Of a stretch of DNA of 21,164 nucleotides, positions 13,746 to 21,164 are shown piece after piece. The notes beneath the pieces were generated by a model. The model searched no databases. It was given only the letters and a program-made list of their open reading frames with translations, and was not told the origin of the DNA. Each line of letters begins with the position of its first letter. Position 1 is the stretch's first letter. The stretch comes from an uncultured Collinsella sp. (lineage in GTDB: Bacteria > Actinomycetota > Coriobacteriia > Coriobacteriales > Coriobacteriaceae): NCBI GenBank assembly GCA_902496115.1, contig CABUZK010000031.1, forward strand, positions 1-21,164, given 5' to 3'. A program made the position numbers and the translations under genes.

Positions 13746-15605
13746 TTACTGGGCGAATTGGCTGCGGTAGAGTTCGGCGTAGAAGCCGCCTGCCGCTAGC
13801 AGCTCGTCGTGCGTGCCGCGCTCGATAATCTGGCCGTCGCGCATCACCAAAATGCAGTCGGCGTTGCGGATGGTGCTCAGGCGATGCGCCACGACAAAGC
13901 TTGTGCGGCCAGCCATGAGCTCATCGAATGCCGCCTGCACCTGCAGCTCGGTGCGGGTATCGATGCTCGAGGTCGCCTCGTCCAGCAGCAAAATCGCCGG
14001 ATCGGTGAGCATAACGCGCGCAATGCACAGCAGCTGTTTTTGACCCTGGCTAAACGTGCCGCCGTCCTCGCCGATGACCGTATCGTAGCCGCCTGGCAGC
14101 TGCACGATAAACTTGTGCGCATGCGCGCGCTTGGCAGCTTCGATAACCTGCTCGCGCGTGGCGTCGGGACAGCCGTAGGCGATGTTTTCCGCCACCGTGC
14201 CCTCGAACAGCCACGTATCCTGCAGCACCATGCCAAAGGCGCGGCGCAGGCTCGCGCGCGTGTAGTCACGCGAAGACCGGGCATCGACCATGATGCGTCC
14301 GGCATCAATATCGTAAAAACGCAGCAGCAGGTTGATGAGCGTTGTCTTGCCGCAGCCCGTGGGGCCGACCAGGGCAAAGCGCATGCCGGGTTTGGCCTCG
14401 ATGCAGATATCCTGCAGCAGCTTGCGATCGGACACATAACTAAAGTCTACGTGCTCAAAGGTCACCTCGCCACGCGGGGCGGCAAGTTCCACGGCGCCCG
14501 TCGCATCGGGCTCCTGCTCGCGCGCGTCGAGCAGCGCAAACATGCGGCGTGCCGAGGCGTACGCCGTCTGGATCTGCGTAATGACGTTGGTGACCTCGTT
14601 GAACGGCTTGGTGTACTGGTTGGCGTAGGACAGGAAGATCTGCACGCCGCCCACCGTGAGTGCCGCGGGCACGCCCGTGATCACGCCCACGCAGCCAATC
14701 ACGGCCACCACGGCATAGATGATGTTATTGATAAAGCGCGTGCCGGGGTTGGAGAGCGAACCCATAAACTGCGCGCGCTCACCTGCCGCATAGAGCTCGG
14801 CGTTGAGGGCATCGAAGCGCTGCTGAGCGTTGGGACCATAGGCAAAGGCGTCGACAAGTTTCTGCTCGCCTACGTACTCCTCGATATGACCACCGAGCTG
14901 CCCTTGAATACGCTGCTGCGCCGTAAAGCTTTTGTTGGAAAGCTTGGCGATAGCACCGGCTGCAAAAATGGAAAGCGGCGTGACGAGTACCACCACGAGC
15001 GTCATGGTCAGGTTGATGGAAAGCATAAACGCGAGCGTACCCACGATGGTAATAACACCGGTGAAGAGCTGTGTGAAGCCCTGCAGCAGACCGTCGCCCA
15101 CCTGATCGACGTCGTTGACCACGCGACTCATGAGGTCGCCGTGGGCATGGCCGTCGATAAAGCTGAGCGGCATGCGGCTGAGCTTGTCGCTCGCCTCCAC
15201 GCGCATGTCGCGCACCGTCTCGTAGGACAGACGGTTAACGCAGTAGCCCTGCAGCCACTGGAAGGCCGCAGCACCTACGACGACAATCGCGAGCTTGGTG
15301 ACAAGCGGCAGCAACGCATCGAAGTCCACCTGTCCGGCGGCGACGATAAGGTCGATGCCCTCGCCAATGAGGATGGGCGTATAGAGTTGCAAGATCACCG
15401 AGATTGCGGCGCTCACAAACGATGCCGTAAACGAGACGCGGTGCGGGCGAACATAGCCCAGCAGGCGGCGGGTCACCGCACCCACGGGATAGCGCTCGGG
15501 GTCGCCAGGCTGGCGCGGGCCGTCGCCCAGGTCGTTGAGGTTATCGTTACCGGACACGTTGGCCGTCATCGTGGCGACCGAACCGGAGGAAGTGTACGGA
15601 TTCAT
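13746..15605 (-). CDS. ABC exporter half-transporter, catalytically complete partner
   Basis: A 619-residue fusion of a six-helix membrane domain (about 50-345) and a nucleotide-binding domain. Walker A GPTGCGKT is at 414-421, Walker B ILLLDE at 538-543 with the catalytic Glu543, and the switch His574 in VAHRLS. The signature is FSQGQ (518-522) rather than LSGGQ, the variant seen in the TM288-like half of heterodimeric exporters. The start follows the TAA of the upstream ABC gene with no gap, and AAGGAGGG lies inside that gene's end, so translation is coupled. The two proteins should form one heterodimer that exports a drug, lipid or peptide; the substrate cannot be told. Confidence 0.92.
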   Translation of the reverse strand: MNPYTSSGSVATMTANVSGNDNLNDLGDGPRQPGDPERYPVGAVTRRLLGYVRPHRVSFTASFVSAAISVILQLYTPILIGEGIDLIVAAGQVDFDALLPLVTKLAIVVVGAAAFQWLQGYCVNRLSYETVRDMRVEASDKLSRMPLSFIDGHAHGDLMSRVVNDVDQVGDGLLQGFTQLFTGVITIVGTLAFMLSINLTMTLVVVLVTPLSIFAAGAIAKLSNKSFTAQQRIQGQLGGHIEEYVGEQKLVDAFAYGPNAQQRFDALNAELYAAGERAQFMGSLSNPGTRFINNIIYAVVAVIGCVGVITGVPAALTVGGVQIFLSYANQYTKPFNEVTNVITQIQTAYASARRMFALLDAREQEPDATGAVELAAPRGEVTFEHVDFSYVSDRKLLQDICIEAKPGMRFALVGPTGCGKTTLINLLLRFYDIDAGRIMVDARSSRDYTRASLRRAFGMVLQDTWLFEGTVAENIAYGCPDATREQVIEAAKRAHAHKFIVQLPGGYDTVIGEDGGTFSQGQKQLLCIARVMLTDPAILLLDEATSSIDTRTELQVQAAFDELMAGRTSFVVAHRLSTIRNADCILVMRDGQIIERGTHDELLAAGGFYAELYRSQFAQ

Positions 15606-17462
15606 TTAGCAGCCCTCCTTTGCGCAGACGGATGCGGAGGCGATCGGGGTGGACGCGGGCGTCGTACTCCCCTGCTGGCCCTCGAGCTCCTCGCGGCGCA
15701 GCTGCGACTGGCAAATCTCGCGATAGAGCTGACAGGCCGCGTACAGCTCATCGTGCGTGCCCAGGCCCGCGACCGAGCCGTGATTGAGCACGCAGATCAT
15801 GTCGGCGTCGCGCACGGTCGAGACGCGCTGGCTCACAATCACCGTGGTCAGCGGCAGCCCGCCCTCGGCGGCACCGCGCACGCTGCGCTCGCGAATGGCA
15901 TGGCGAAGCGCCGCATCGGTCTTAAAGTCGAGCGCCGACGCGGAATCGTCCATGATTAGGACCTGCGGCGAGCCCACCAGGGCGCGCGCGATAGTCAGAC
16001 GCTGACGCTGGCCACCGCTGAAGTTCTTGCCGCCGGCCTCGACCGGGGCATCGAGCCCCTGCGGCTTGTTGCGCACGAACTCGCTCGCCTGCGCCATGTC
16101 GAGTGCCGCCCAGAGTTCCTCGTCGGTTGCCGCCTCATCGCGCCAGGTCAGGTTGCTGCGGATGGTGCCGCTCACCAGCGACGCGCGCTGTGGGACGGTC
16201 GCGACCACACGGCGCAGCTGGTCGAGCGGCCAGGCGCGCACGTCGGCGCCCATCACGCTCACGCTGCCGGCGCTCGCATCGTACAGGCGCGGGATAAGCG
16301 AGACAAGCGTGGACTTGCCGCTGCCCGTACCGCCGATAATGCCGAGGGTTTTGCCCACCGGCAGCTCGAGAGTCACATCGCTCACGGCATTTGCCGCGCC
16401 CGCGCCAAACGAAAAGCTTGCATGGTCAAAGCTCAGCGCGGGGACTGAAGCAGCACCACCCGCCAGTTCGCTCGGCTCGGGCAGCGCGACCAGCTGGTTG
16501 TCCTCGTCGGTGATGCTCGGCACGCAATTGAGCACCTCATTGATGCGCGACGCGCTGGCACTCGCCTTGGTAAAGACAACGACCAGGTTGGCCACGTACA
16601 CGATGGATGTGAGGGTCTGCGTCATGTAGTTCACAAACGCCATGACCTGGCCCTGCGTAAGCTCGCCCACGTTGACCTGGATGCCGCCCACCCACAGGAT
16701 GGCGCACACGCCCAGGTTCATCACAAGAAACGTGACGGGGTTGAGGATCGACGAGAGCTTGCCCACCGCGATGGCAGTATGGGCCTGGTCATCGGCGGCT
16801 TGGGCAAAGCGCTCGCGCTCGTGGTCCTCGCGCACGAAGGCGCGAACCACGCGAGCGCCCGAAAGCCCCTCGCGGCAAATGAGCGCAATACGGTCGAGCT
16901 TTGCCTGCAGCTGCTTGTAATACGGAATGCAGCGCGCCATGACAAACCAAAACACCAAGCCGATGGCGGGCGTGCAAATCAAAAAGATGATGCCGAGCTT
17001 AAGGTCGATGGCAAGGGCTGCGCACATAGAGCCCACTGCCAAGAAGGGCCAGCGGATGAGCATGCGCACGCCCAGCGCCACGGCAAGCTGCACCTGGTTG
17101 ACGTCGTTGGTGATGCGGGTAATGAGCGACGGCGTACCAAAGCGGTCGAGCTCGGCATAGCTCAGCTTGTTGATGTGCTGGTAGAGCGCACCGCGAATGT
17201 CGGTGCCCATGCCCTGCGAGGTGAGCGCCGCCATCTTTTGGCAGACGAGCGTAAATGAGATGCCGATCACGGCCATGGCGCCAAGCAGCATACCGTAGTG
17301 GACGACGGCGTTAACATCGTGTGCGCCGATGCCCTTATCGATCATCTGGGCAATCACCAGCGGCGTAAGCAAGTCAAAGATTACTTCGATCAGCTTGCAC
17401 GCAGGACCAATCACCATATACCGGCAAAACTTACCACCAAAACGCCTGAGCAGCTCAATCAT
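15606..17462 (-). CDS. ABC exporter half-transporter with degenerate ATPase site
   Basis: A 618-residue protein with six membrane helices (to about residue 300) and a nucleotide-binding domain: Walker A GGTGSGKST at 377-385, canonical signature FSGGQ at 481-485, Walker B VLIMDD at 501-506. The catalytic Glu is Asp506, and the switch His is Gln545 (VSQRVS). These substitutions are known from the non-catalytic half of heterodimeric exporters such as TM287 and BmrC. Combined with the FSQGQ signature of the partner gene, they give one degenerate and one working ATP site. The ATG at 17462 has AAGGAGC upstream; an earlier in-frame start at 17495 has none. It is the first gene of the two-gene operon. 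Confidence 0.92.
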   Translation of the reverse strand: MIELLRRFGGKFCRYMVIGPACKLIEVIFDLLTPLVIAQMIDKGIGAHDVNAVVHYGMLLGAMAVIGISFTLVCQKMAALTSQGMGTDIRGALYQHINKLSYAELDRFGTPSLITRITNDVNQVQLAVALGVRMLIRWPFLAVGSMCAALAIDLKLGIIFLICTPAIGLVFWFVMARCIPYYKQLQAKLDRIALICREGLSGARVVRAFVREDHERERFAQAADDQAHTAIAVGKLSSILNPVTFLVMNLGVCAILWVGGIQVNVGELTQGQVMAFVNYMTQTLTSIVYVANLVVVFTKASASASRINEVLNCVPSITDEDNQLVALPEPSELAGGAASVPALSFDHASFSFGAGAANAVSDVTLELPVGKTLGIIGGTGSGKSTLVSLIPRLYDASAGSVSVMGADVRAWPLDQLRRVVATVPQRASLVSGTIRSNLTWRDEAATDEELWAALDMAQASEFVRNKPQGLDAPVEAGGKNFSGGQRQRLTIARALVGSPQVLIMDDSASALDFKTDAALRHAIRERSVRGAAEGGLPLTTVIVSQRVSTVRDADMICVLNHGSVAGLGTHDELYAACQLYREICQSQLRREELEGQQGSTTPASTPIASASVCAKEGC

Positions 17463-17506
17463 GTATAGGCGCTCCTTATCATCATCTCTCTTCAATCTGA
17501 TTCATG

Positions 17507-17535
17507 ATAGTACGGAGAGCCCTGGGGATGCGTAA
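17507..17535 (-). promoter_or_regulatory. Possible promoter of the ABC exporter operon
   Basis: TTACGC (17530-17535) and TACTAT (17507-17512) on the minus strand are separated by 17 bases, about 45 bases before the first ABC start codon. The -35 box is weak. Confidence 0.4.
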
Positions 17536-17798
17536 GCAACTCGTTACAGATGTTAAGGCGAAGCAGGCACGAAGGCCACTAGTGCCCAAGGCATGTATCC
17601 GCCGCTGTTTTGGAAAAGCCAGCGAGCAACATAACGCCAGGGATTCAATTATCAGATAAATGTGACCCTTCAGGCGGTTTTGGTCGGCTACCCGCGAGTG
17701 CCGGCGGGGCGCTTGGTAGTCGAGCGATCCCGCAGGCGAAGCCGAGGACCAGCGAGACACCAAATACCTCGTCACCGGCCGGGCCATGTCGCGGCACC
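17536..17798. other. Gap without recognised gene between the ABC operon and the SRP RNA
   Basis: No open frame here has a plausible start signal or family resemblance. Open frames running through the minus strand extend into the SRP RNA gene and are chance frames. The stretch lies downstream of the SRP RNA terminator and upstream of the exporter promoter. Confidence 0.6.
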
Positions 17799-17924
17799 AA
17801 AAAGCGCCCGTGCGCTCGATGGATCCGGATGCCCGACAGAGGCTCCTTATGGCTGCTTCCTTCCGGACCTGACCAGATTCGGAACATGTCGTCATCCGAA
17901 CCCATCGAACGCGCTAGGCGCTCG
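17799..17924 (-). ncRNA. ffs: Signal recognition particle RNA (4.5S type)
   Basis: The RNA component of the bacterial SRP, which with Ffh targets membrane proteins to FtsY and the translocon. The minus strand contains the near-invariant domain IV core GGTCAGGTCCGGAAGGAAGC (GGAA tetraloop and asymmetric loop). The ends pair as one rod: AGCGCC...GCGTTCGATGG...CGGATG against CATCCG...CCATCGA...GGGCGCT. The 3' end runs into a TTTTT tract. At about 120 nt it is the short form without an Alu domain. The promoter boxes fit the 5' end. Confidence 0.95.
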
Positions 17925-17928
17925 GTAT

Positions 17929-17957
17929 ATCTTACCCGCTCCAGCCCGATGGGGCAA
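17929..17957 (-). promoter_or_regulatory. Promoter of the SRP RNA gene
   Basis: TTGCCC (17952-17957) and TAAGAT (17929-17934) on the minus strand are exactly 17 bases apart. Transcription would start about 5-7 bases later, at the first paired bases of the RNA. Confidence 0.7.
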
Positions 17958-17966
17958 GGTAGCTAA

Positions 17967-18048
17967 TTTGGGACGGGGCTTTTTTGACTACTTTTTGACT
18001 GGTGGGGCATCAGGGTGGCGAAAGTAGTCAAGAAAGCCCTGTCCCAAA
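17967..18048. repeat. Long inverted repeat upstream of the SRP RNA promoter
   Basis: TTTGGGACGGGGCTTTTTTG plus ACTACTTTT on the left pairs with GAAAGTAGTCAAGAAAGCCC plus TGTCCCAAA on the right. The arms are about 28 bases with few mismatches, around a loop of about 25 bases. There is no coding potential. It starts ten bases beyond the -35 box of the SRP RNA gene. Confidence 0.8.
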
Positions 18049-18068
18049 TAGACTGATCTGGTGCTGCG

Positions 18069-18226
18069 CCACGAAAAGGGCCTATCTACTACGTTTTGGT
18101 CACAGAGGTCGACCATAGCCGGCCTTTTCGAAAATCGGCAAGCCGTCTACCTGCAGTTTTAATTTCATAAAATCCGGAATGGTCGAGGTAGCTCGGTTAA
18201 ACGTAGTAGATGGCCGTATTTCGTGG
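18069..18226. repeat. Inverted repeat with ATCTACTACGTTT arms
   Basis: CCACGAAA-AGGGCC-ATCTACTACGTTT on the left (18069-18096) pairs with AAACGTAGTAGAT-GGCC-TTTCGTGG on the right (18199-18226), apart from a one-base bulge and a short internal loop. About 100 bases lie between the arms. They contain a local GGCCTTTTCGAAAATC stem and the palindrome GGTCGACC. Short open frames across it are interrupted or featureless. Confidence 0.75.
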
Positions 18227-18274
18227 CAAACGGTCCGACTCGAGACCCATGTCGACCAGCCTCGGTTGGCCATT

Positions 18275-18353
18275 CTCGATGTTGCGGTGGAATACGGACT
18301 GAATTGGCACCTTAAAGGCAAAAACACTCCGTATTTCACCGCAACTTATCGAG
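18275..18353 (-). repeat. Long hairpin behind the TadA-glycerate kinase gene
   Basis: CTCGAT-GTTGCGGTGGAATACGGA (18275-18298) pairs with TCCGTATTTCACCGCAAC-TT-ATCGAG (18328-18353), with one mismatch and a two-base bulge; the loop is 29 bases. It begins 10 bases beyond the stop codon of the fused gene and may serve as its transcript end. The minus strand has no T-run after the stem, but its loop contains GTTTTTG. Confidence 0.7.
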
Positions 18354-18363
18354 GGGATGGGTT

Positions 18364-20145
18364 TTAGATACGGCCAAGGTCGTAGGATCGGGCGGCGGCT
18401 TCACCGGCGCAGATGAGGTTGGTTGTGGCTTCCTGGGGATCGAGCGCCAGCTCAAGGCCCATGGGCTTGCGGCAGACCGGCAAAACCAGGTCGACGCCCT
18501 GCCCATACACCGCATCCAGGTTGTCAGCACGACCGCCCACGACGGCGACCACCGGCTTGCCACATCGCTTCGCACGACGGGCCACGCCCACCGGCGCCTT
18601 ACCGGCGGCGGATTGCTCGTCCATATTGCCCTCGCCCGTTATGACCAGGTCGGCATCGCGCACGCGCTCGTCAAACCCAATCAGATCAAGCACCGTCTCC
18701 ACGCCCGAGCATAGCTCCGCACCGAGCGCTAGCAGCGCGGCGCCCAGGCCGCCGGCGGCACCGGCACCGGGCACACCGAGCACCGAGCCAAATGTCCGTG
18801 CACCCTCGAGCACGCGCAACAGTCCCTGAGCCCGCGCCCCGATAATCGCCGCATCGAGCAGGCGGCCGTAACCGACCATCCAGCTGTCGTACTTGCGCAG
18901 CGCCTCAGCGTCATCCGTCGGCAGACCCTTCTGCCCACCGAACACTGTCAGCGCGCCGCGACGCCCCACGAGCGGATTCTCGACATCGGAAAGCACCACG
19001 ACACGCGCGCCATTCAGCGCCCGAAGCGCCGGTACCAAATCGATACTCGCCACGTATTCAAGGCCCGCGAGACCGGGGGCGATATTGCAGCCACACTCAT
19101 CGACAAGGTGGGCGCCCAACGCTTGCAGCATGCCGGCGCCGCCATCGTTGGTGGCACTGCCGCCCAAACCAATATAGATCGTCTTTACCCCGGCACGAAC
19201 CGCACGGAGCATCAGCTCGCCCACGCCATAGGTTGTGGCCGCCAACGCCGCCGACTCCGTGCAGGACGAATACCCAATACCCGCCGCCTCGGCCATCTCA
19301 ATTACAGCTGACTTGTGCTCACCGTCCACCAGCATCCGGGCAGACACGCGGTCGCCCAAGGGGCCTGTAACCTCGCAGGTCGAGAGCTCACCGCCGCATG
19401 CGGCGATGGCATCGAGCGTTCCCTCGCCACCATCTGCCAGTGGCAAAGCGTTCAACTCGGCATCGGGCCACACACGGCGCATGCCTTCGGCAACGGCCTC
19501 CTCCGCCTGCGCGCTCGAAACGCTGCCCTTAAAGGAATCAATCGCCAACAGCACACGGCGGGGCCGGCGGCACGCGGGACCAAAATCGACCGCCTCAACG
19601 TCAATATCTTCGGCACACGCGAGCGCCTCGGCATGAGCGGCATGCGCCTCAAGATCGGTCCCACAACCGCAGCCAGCGCCATCGGCGCCACGCAGCCCAC
19701 TAAAATAGTCGCTCAGCATCTCGCGGCACTCGCCTGCCAGCACGCCGGCGGTCACATTAAATCGATGGTTCAGGCGCGAATCGACATTGAGGTCGTACAG
19801 CGAACCCAGCGCGCCCGCCTTGGCATCAGTCGCGCCATACACGCAGCGCCCCACGCGCGCGTTGACCATAAGCCCCGCACACATGCAGCAAGGCTCGAGC
19901 GTTACATAGACCGTGCAATCGGAAAGGCGCCAACGACCGAGCAACCGAGCGGCAGCGCACAGGGCCGAAAACTCGGCATGCGCCGCAGGGTCCTGGTCGA
20001 GTTCTCGGCGATTATGCGCCCTCGCGACAATCTCGCCCGCGCGCACTACCACGGCGCCAATCGGTACCTCGCCCACCGCAGCGGCGGCGCGCGCCTCGGC
20101 CAGCGCCTCGCGCATGAACTTCTCGTCGATTTCGGTGCTCGTCAT
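18364..20145 (-). CDS. tadA: TadA-type tRNA adenosine deaminase fused to glycerate kinase
   Basis: One 593-residue frame with two enzymes. Residues 1-150 are TadA-like: zinc ligands His56 with catalytic Glu58 (AAHAEF) and Cys86/Cys89 (EPCCMC). TadA turns A34 of tRNA-Arg(ACG) into inosine. Residues about 151-196 are a linker rich in Cys and Ala. Residues 197-593 are a full glycerate kinase of the GlxK/GarK family (PF02595 type): AIDSFKGSVSS, LPLADGGEGT (235-243), GLGGSATNDGG (326-336), SDVENPLVG, FGGQKG, GAAGGLGAAL and ITGEGNMDEQS. It phosphorylates D-glycerate to 2-phosphoglycerate. No stop or frame change separates the parts. The ATG at 20145 has AGGGAAGG upstream; an in-frame start 17 codons earlier would run into the tRNA promoter. 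Confidence 0.93.
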   Translation of the reverse strand: MTSTEIDEKFMREALAEARAAAAVGEVPIGAVVVRAGEIVARAHNRRELDQDPAAHAEFSALCAAARLLGRWRLSDCTVYVTLEPCCMCAGLMVNARVGRCVYGATDAKAGALGSLYDLNVDSRLNHRFNVTAGVLAGECREMLSDYFSGLRGADGAGCGCGTDLEAHAAHAEALACAEDIDVEAVDFGPACRRPRRVLLAIDSFKGSVSSAQAEEAVAEGMRRVWPDAELNALPLADGGEGTLDAIAACGGELSTCEVTGPLGDRVSARMLVDGEHKSAVIEMAEAAGIGYSSCTESAALAATTYGVGELMLRAVRAGVKTIYIGLGGSATNDGGAGMLQALGAHLVDECGCNIAPGLAGLEYVASIDLVPALRALNGARVVVLSDVENPLVGRRGALTVFGGQKGLPTDDAEALRKYDSWMVGYGRLLDAAIIGARAQGLLRVLEGARTFGSVLGVPGAGAAGGLGAALLALGAELCSGVETVLDLIGFDERVRDADLVITGEGNMDEQSAAGKAPVGVARRAKRCGKPVVAVVGGRADNLDAVYGQGVDLVLPVCRKPMGLELALDPQEATTNLICAGEAAARSYDLGRI

Positions 20146-20177
20146 CGTTCGCCTTCCCTGTTGCAAATTCAAAACGA

Positions 20178-20186
20178 TGCTATCAT
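20178..20186 (+). promoter_or_regulatory. Probable extended -10 promoter of tRNA-Ser
   Basis: TGC-TATCAT (extended -10) lies ten bases before the tRNA. A -35 box is weak (CTGTTG with 17 bases spacing). The 51-base gap must hold both this promoter and that of the divergent tadA-fusion gene. Confidence 0.45.
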
Positions 20187-20196
20187 TACGACTCAC

Positions 20197-20286
20197 GGAG
20201 AGATGGCAGAGCGGTTGAATGCGGCGGTCTTGAAAACCGTTGAGCGCGAGAGCGTTCCGGGGGTTCGAATCCCCCTCTCTCCGCCA
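20197..20286 (+). tRNA. tRNA-Ser (anticodon UGA)
   Basis: A 90-base class II tRNA including an encoded CCA. The acceptor stem is GGAGAGA/TCTCTCC with discriminator G. The anticodon stem-loop CGGTC-TTGAAAA-CCG places TGA at the anticodon, reading UCA and other UCN codons. The long variable arm (GAGCGCGAGAGCGTTC region) is typical of tRNA-Ser, and the T arm is GGGGGTTCGAATCCCCC. Confidence 0.96.
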
Positions 20287-20289
20287 CTT

Positions 20290-20874
20290 CTAGTGATTCA
20301 CCGGCGTCATGGTGCGCTCAAACAACGCATCGACCACGTCGGCTATCTCGGGTCGACGCTCAAGATCGTGACCCGACTCCCACCAATTTGTGAACAGTCG
20401 AATAATGCCACCGGCGATAAACTCCGATGTCGTCTCGAGTGAAACGGGCGCCAGGGCGTCTTCGGCAAGCACGTTCATCACACGCTCGCGGATGGAGCGG
20501 GCAATGCGGTCGCAAATAACGTTGGTCAACATGCCCGACATGCTGCTTGCCAAAATGTTATCCATGAGCTGCTCGTGCGCCAGAATCAAATCCATGGCAT
20601 CGTCCAAAATCGCGTGTCGAAGCGCGCGCACGTCCTCGGCAGACACTGTGCCGGCCTCATCGGGCTGTTTTTGCGGCAAGCCCGACATGAGCTCATCGAT
20701 ATAAAAGGCGAAGTAATCGTTTTTATCGCGAAAGTGCTTATAGAACGTCGTGCGGCGAATCAGGGCCCGGTCGCAAAGCATGGCAACCGTCAAATCCTCA
20801 AACCGATGCTCTTCCAAAAGCTCGGTAAAGGCATCGAACAGGGCACGATAGGTTTTCTTGATGCGAAGGTCCAT
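20290..20874 (-). CDS. TetR/AcrR-family transcriptional regulator
   Basis: A 194-residue DNA-binding protein. The N-terminus has the TetR helix-turn-helix: RIKKTYRALFDAFTELLEEH, then FEDLTVAMLCDRALIRRTTFYKHFRDKNDYF (residues about 23-53). The rest is the helical ligand and dimer domain, for which no effector can be guessed. I start at the ATG at 20874 (MDLRIKK) by comparison with the family; an ATG at 20886 (MAIRMDL) is possible. Neither has an ideal ribosome binding site (GAGG at 12 or 0 bases). The stop is three bases past the tRNA CCA, so the two genes converge. The upstream neighbour, divergent, is the lemA-like gene, which it might control. Confidence 0.88.
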   Translation of the reverse strand: MDLRIKKTYRALFDAFTELLEEHRFEDLTVAMLCDRALIRRTTFYKHFRDKNDYFAFYIDELMSGLPQKQPDEAGTVSAEDVRALRHAILDDAMDLILAHEQLMDNILASSMSGMLTNVICDRIARSIRERVMNVLAEDALAPVSLETTSEFIAGGIIRLFTNWWESGHDLERRPEIADVVDALFERTMTPVNH

Positions 20875-21018
20875 CCGTATCGCCATCCTCAAGGCGTAGA
20901 CAGCATTCCTTAATTTGTCGCATATCTTACACCTGTACCGCCCGTTCGATATTGGCGCCCCCTCCCTGGTTGAAACATAACGCTTACCGGAAAGTTCGGC
21001 ACCGCCAAAGGTTGCGGG

Positions 21019-21024
21019 TATACT
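21019..21024 (+). promoter_or_regulatory. Probable -10 box of the lemA-like gene
   Basis: TATACT lies about 60 bases before the lemA start; the best -35 match, TTCGGC at 18 bases spacing, is weak. The 211-base divergent gap (20875-21085) also has to drive the TetR gene, and no clear operator palindrome was seen in it. Confidence 0.4.
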
Positions 21025-21085
21025 AGATGTGTTATACCAACAACGGCCGGCGCAAGACGCCGCTGCCATTCGAAACGGAGACATC

Positions 21086-21164
21086 ATGCTTCCCGTCATC
21101 ATCGGTATCGTTGTTCTCGTTGTGATTGCCTGTGCCATCGCCGGCATCTACAACAACATGGTCA
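21086..21164 (+). CDS. lemA: LemA-family membrane protein, N-terminal fragment
   Basis: The window ends after 26 codons: MLPVIIGIVVLVVIACAIAG followed by IYNNMV. A hydrophobic N-terminal anchor followed by GIYNxxV is the start of LemA proteins, which carry an N-terminal membrane anchor and a helical domain and are often found beside M48-type proteases or TPM-domain proteins. The ATG has CGGAG six bases upstream. The rest of the gene is outside the window, so the call rests on this short motif. Confidence 0.7.
   Translation, partial: MLPVIIGIVVLVVIACAIAGIYNNMV

Noticed and set aside
13809..15959. A 716-codon open frame on the plus strand opposite the ABC genes
   Set aside because: It spans the junction of two well-supported ABC genes, has no recognisable domain and shows the Arg/His/Ala-rich composition of an antisense frame.
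17482..17905. Minus-strand open frames over the SRP RNA gene
   Set aside because: They are translations of a conserved structural RNA and the gap behind it; no start signal or homology was seen.
18100..18367. Two opposite open frames of 62-79 codons in the inverted-repeat gap
   Set aside because: They lie entirely in palindromic repeat DNA, lack ribosome binding sites and resemble no family, so a repeat is the better explanation.

Overview
The window looks like chromosomal DNA of a gut Coriobacteriia, most likely Collinsella. The grounds are high GC content, actinobacterial-type proteins, a LANTG-type cell-wall sorting signal, and families of short palindromic repeats that I associate with Collinsella. 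The genus is an inference from style, not a database match.

Layout. (1) 1-111 is the tail of an IS3-family element. (2) 179-3501 carries, on the minus strand, a Kup potassium transporter with a small membrane protein behind it, and an NfsA-like nitroreductase; a 35-bp palindrome separates kup from the nitroreductase. (3) 3715-6015 is a plus-strand LtaS/MdoB-type membrane phosphoglycerol transferase. (4) 6035-13024 is an accessory block. A 1362-residue sortase-anchored surface protein (6694-10782, minus) sits between two arrays of length-locked 46-nt palindromic units (6253-6605, and 10906-11136 continuing at 12636-12858). Outside the arrays lie two related long hairpins, in inverted orientation, that share a 77-nt core (6035-6165 and 12896-13024). 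A complete IS256-family element (11144-12617) is inserted in the second array with a readable target duplication. (5) 13067-17462 holds a flavodoxin-like protein and a two-gene heterodimeric ABC exporter, all minus strand. (6) 17799-17924 is the bacterial signal recognition particle RNA (minus), followed by a gene-free stretch of nested inverted repeats (17967-18353). (7) 18364-20145 is one reading frame that fuses TadA (tRNA adenosine deaminase) to a glycerate kinase. Divergent to it is tRNA-Ser(UGA), and convergent with the tRNA is a TetR-type regulator. (8) The window ends in the first codons of a lemA-like gene.

Functionally this is mostly a housekeeping and envelope neighbourhood (potassium uptake, wall polymer synthesis, export, translation). 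Into it an adhesin-like gene with its own repeat surroundings seems to have been placed. The best candidates for something undescribed are the paired structured elements with their conserved core and differing stems, the phased palindrome arrays around the surface-protein gene, and the TadA-glycerate kinase fusion.
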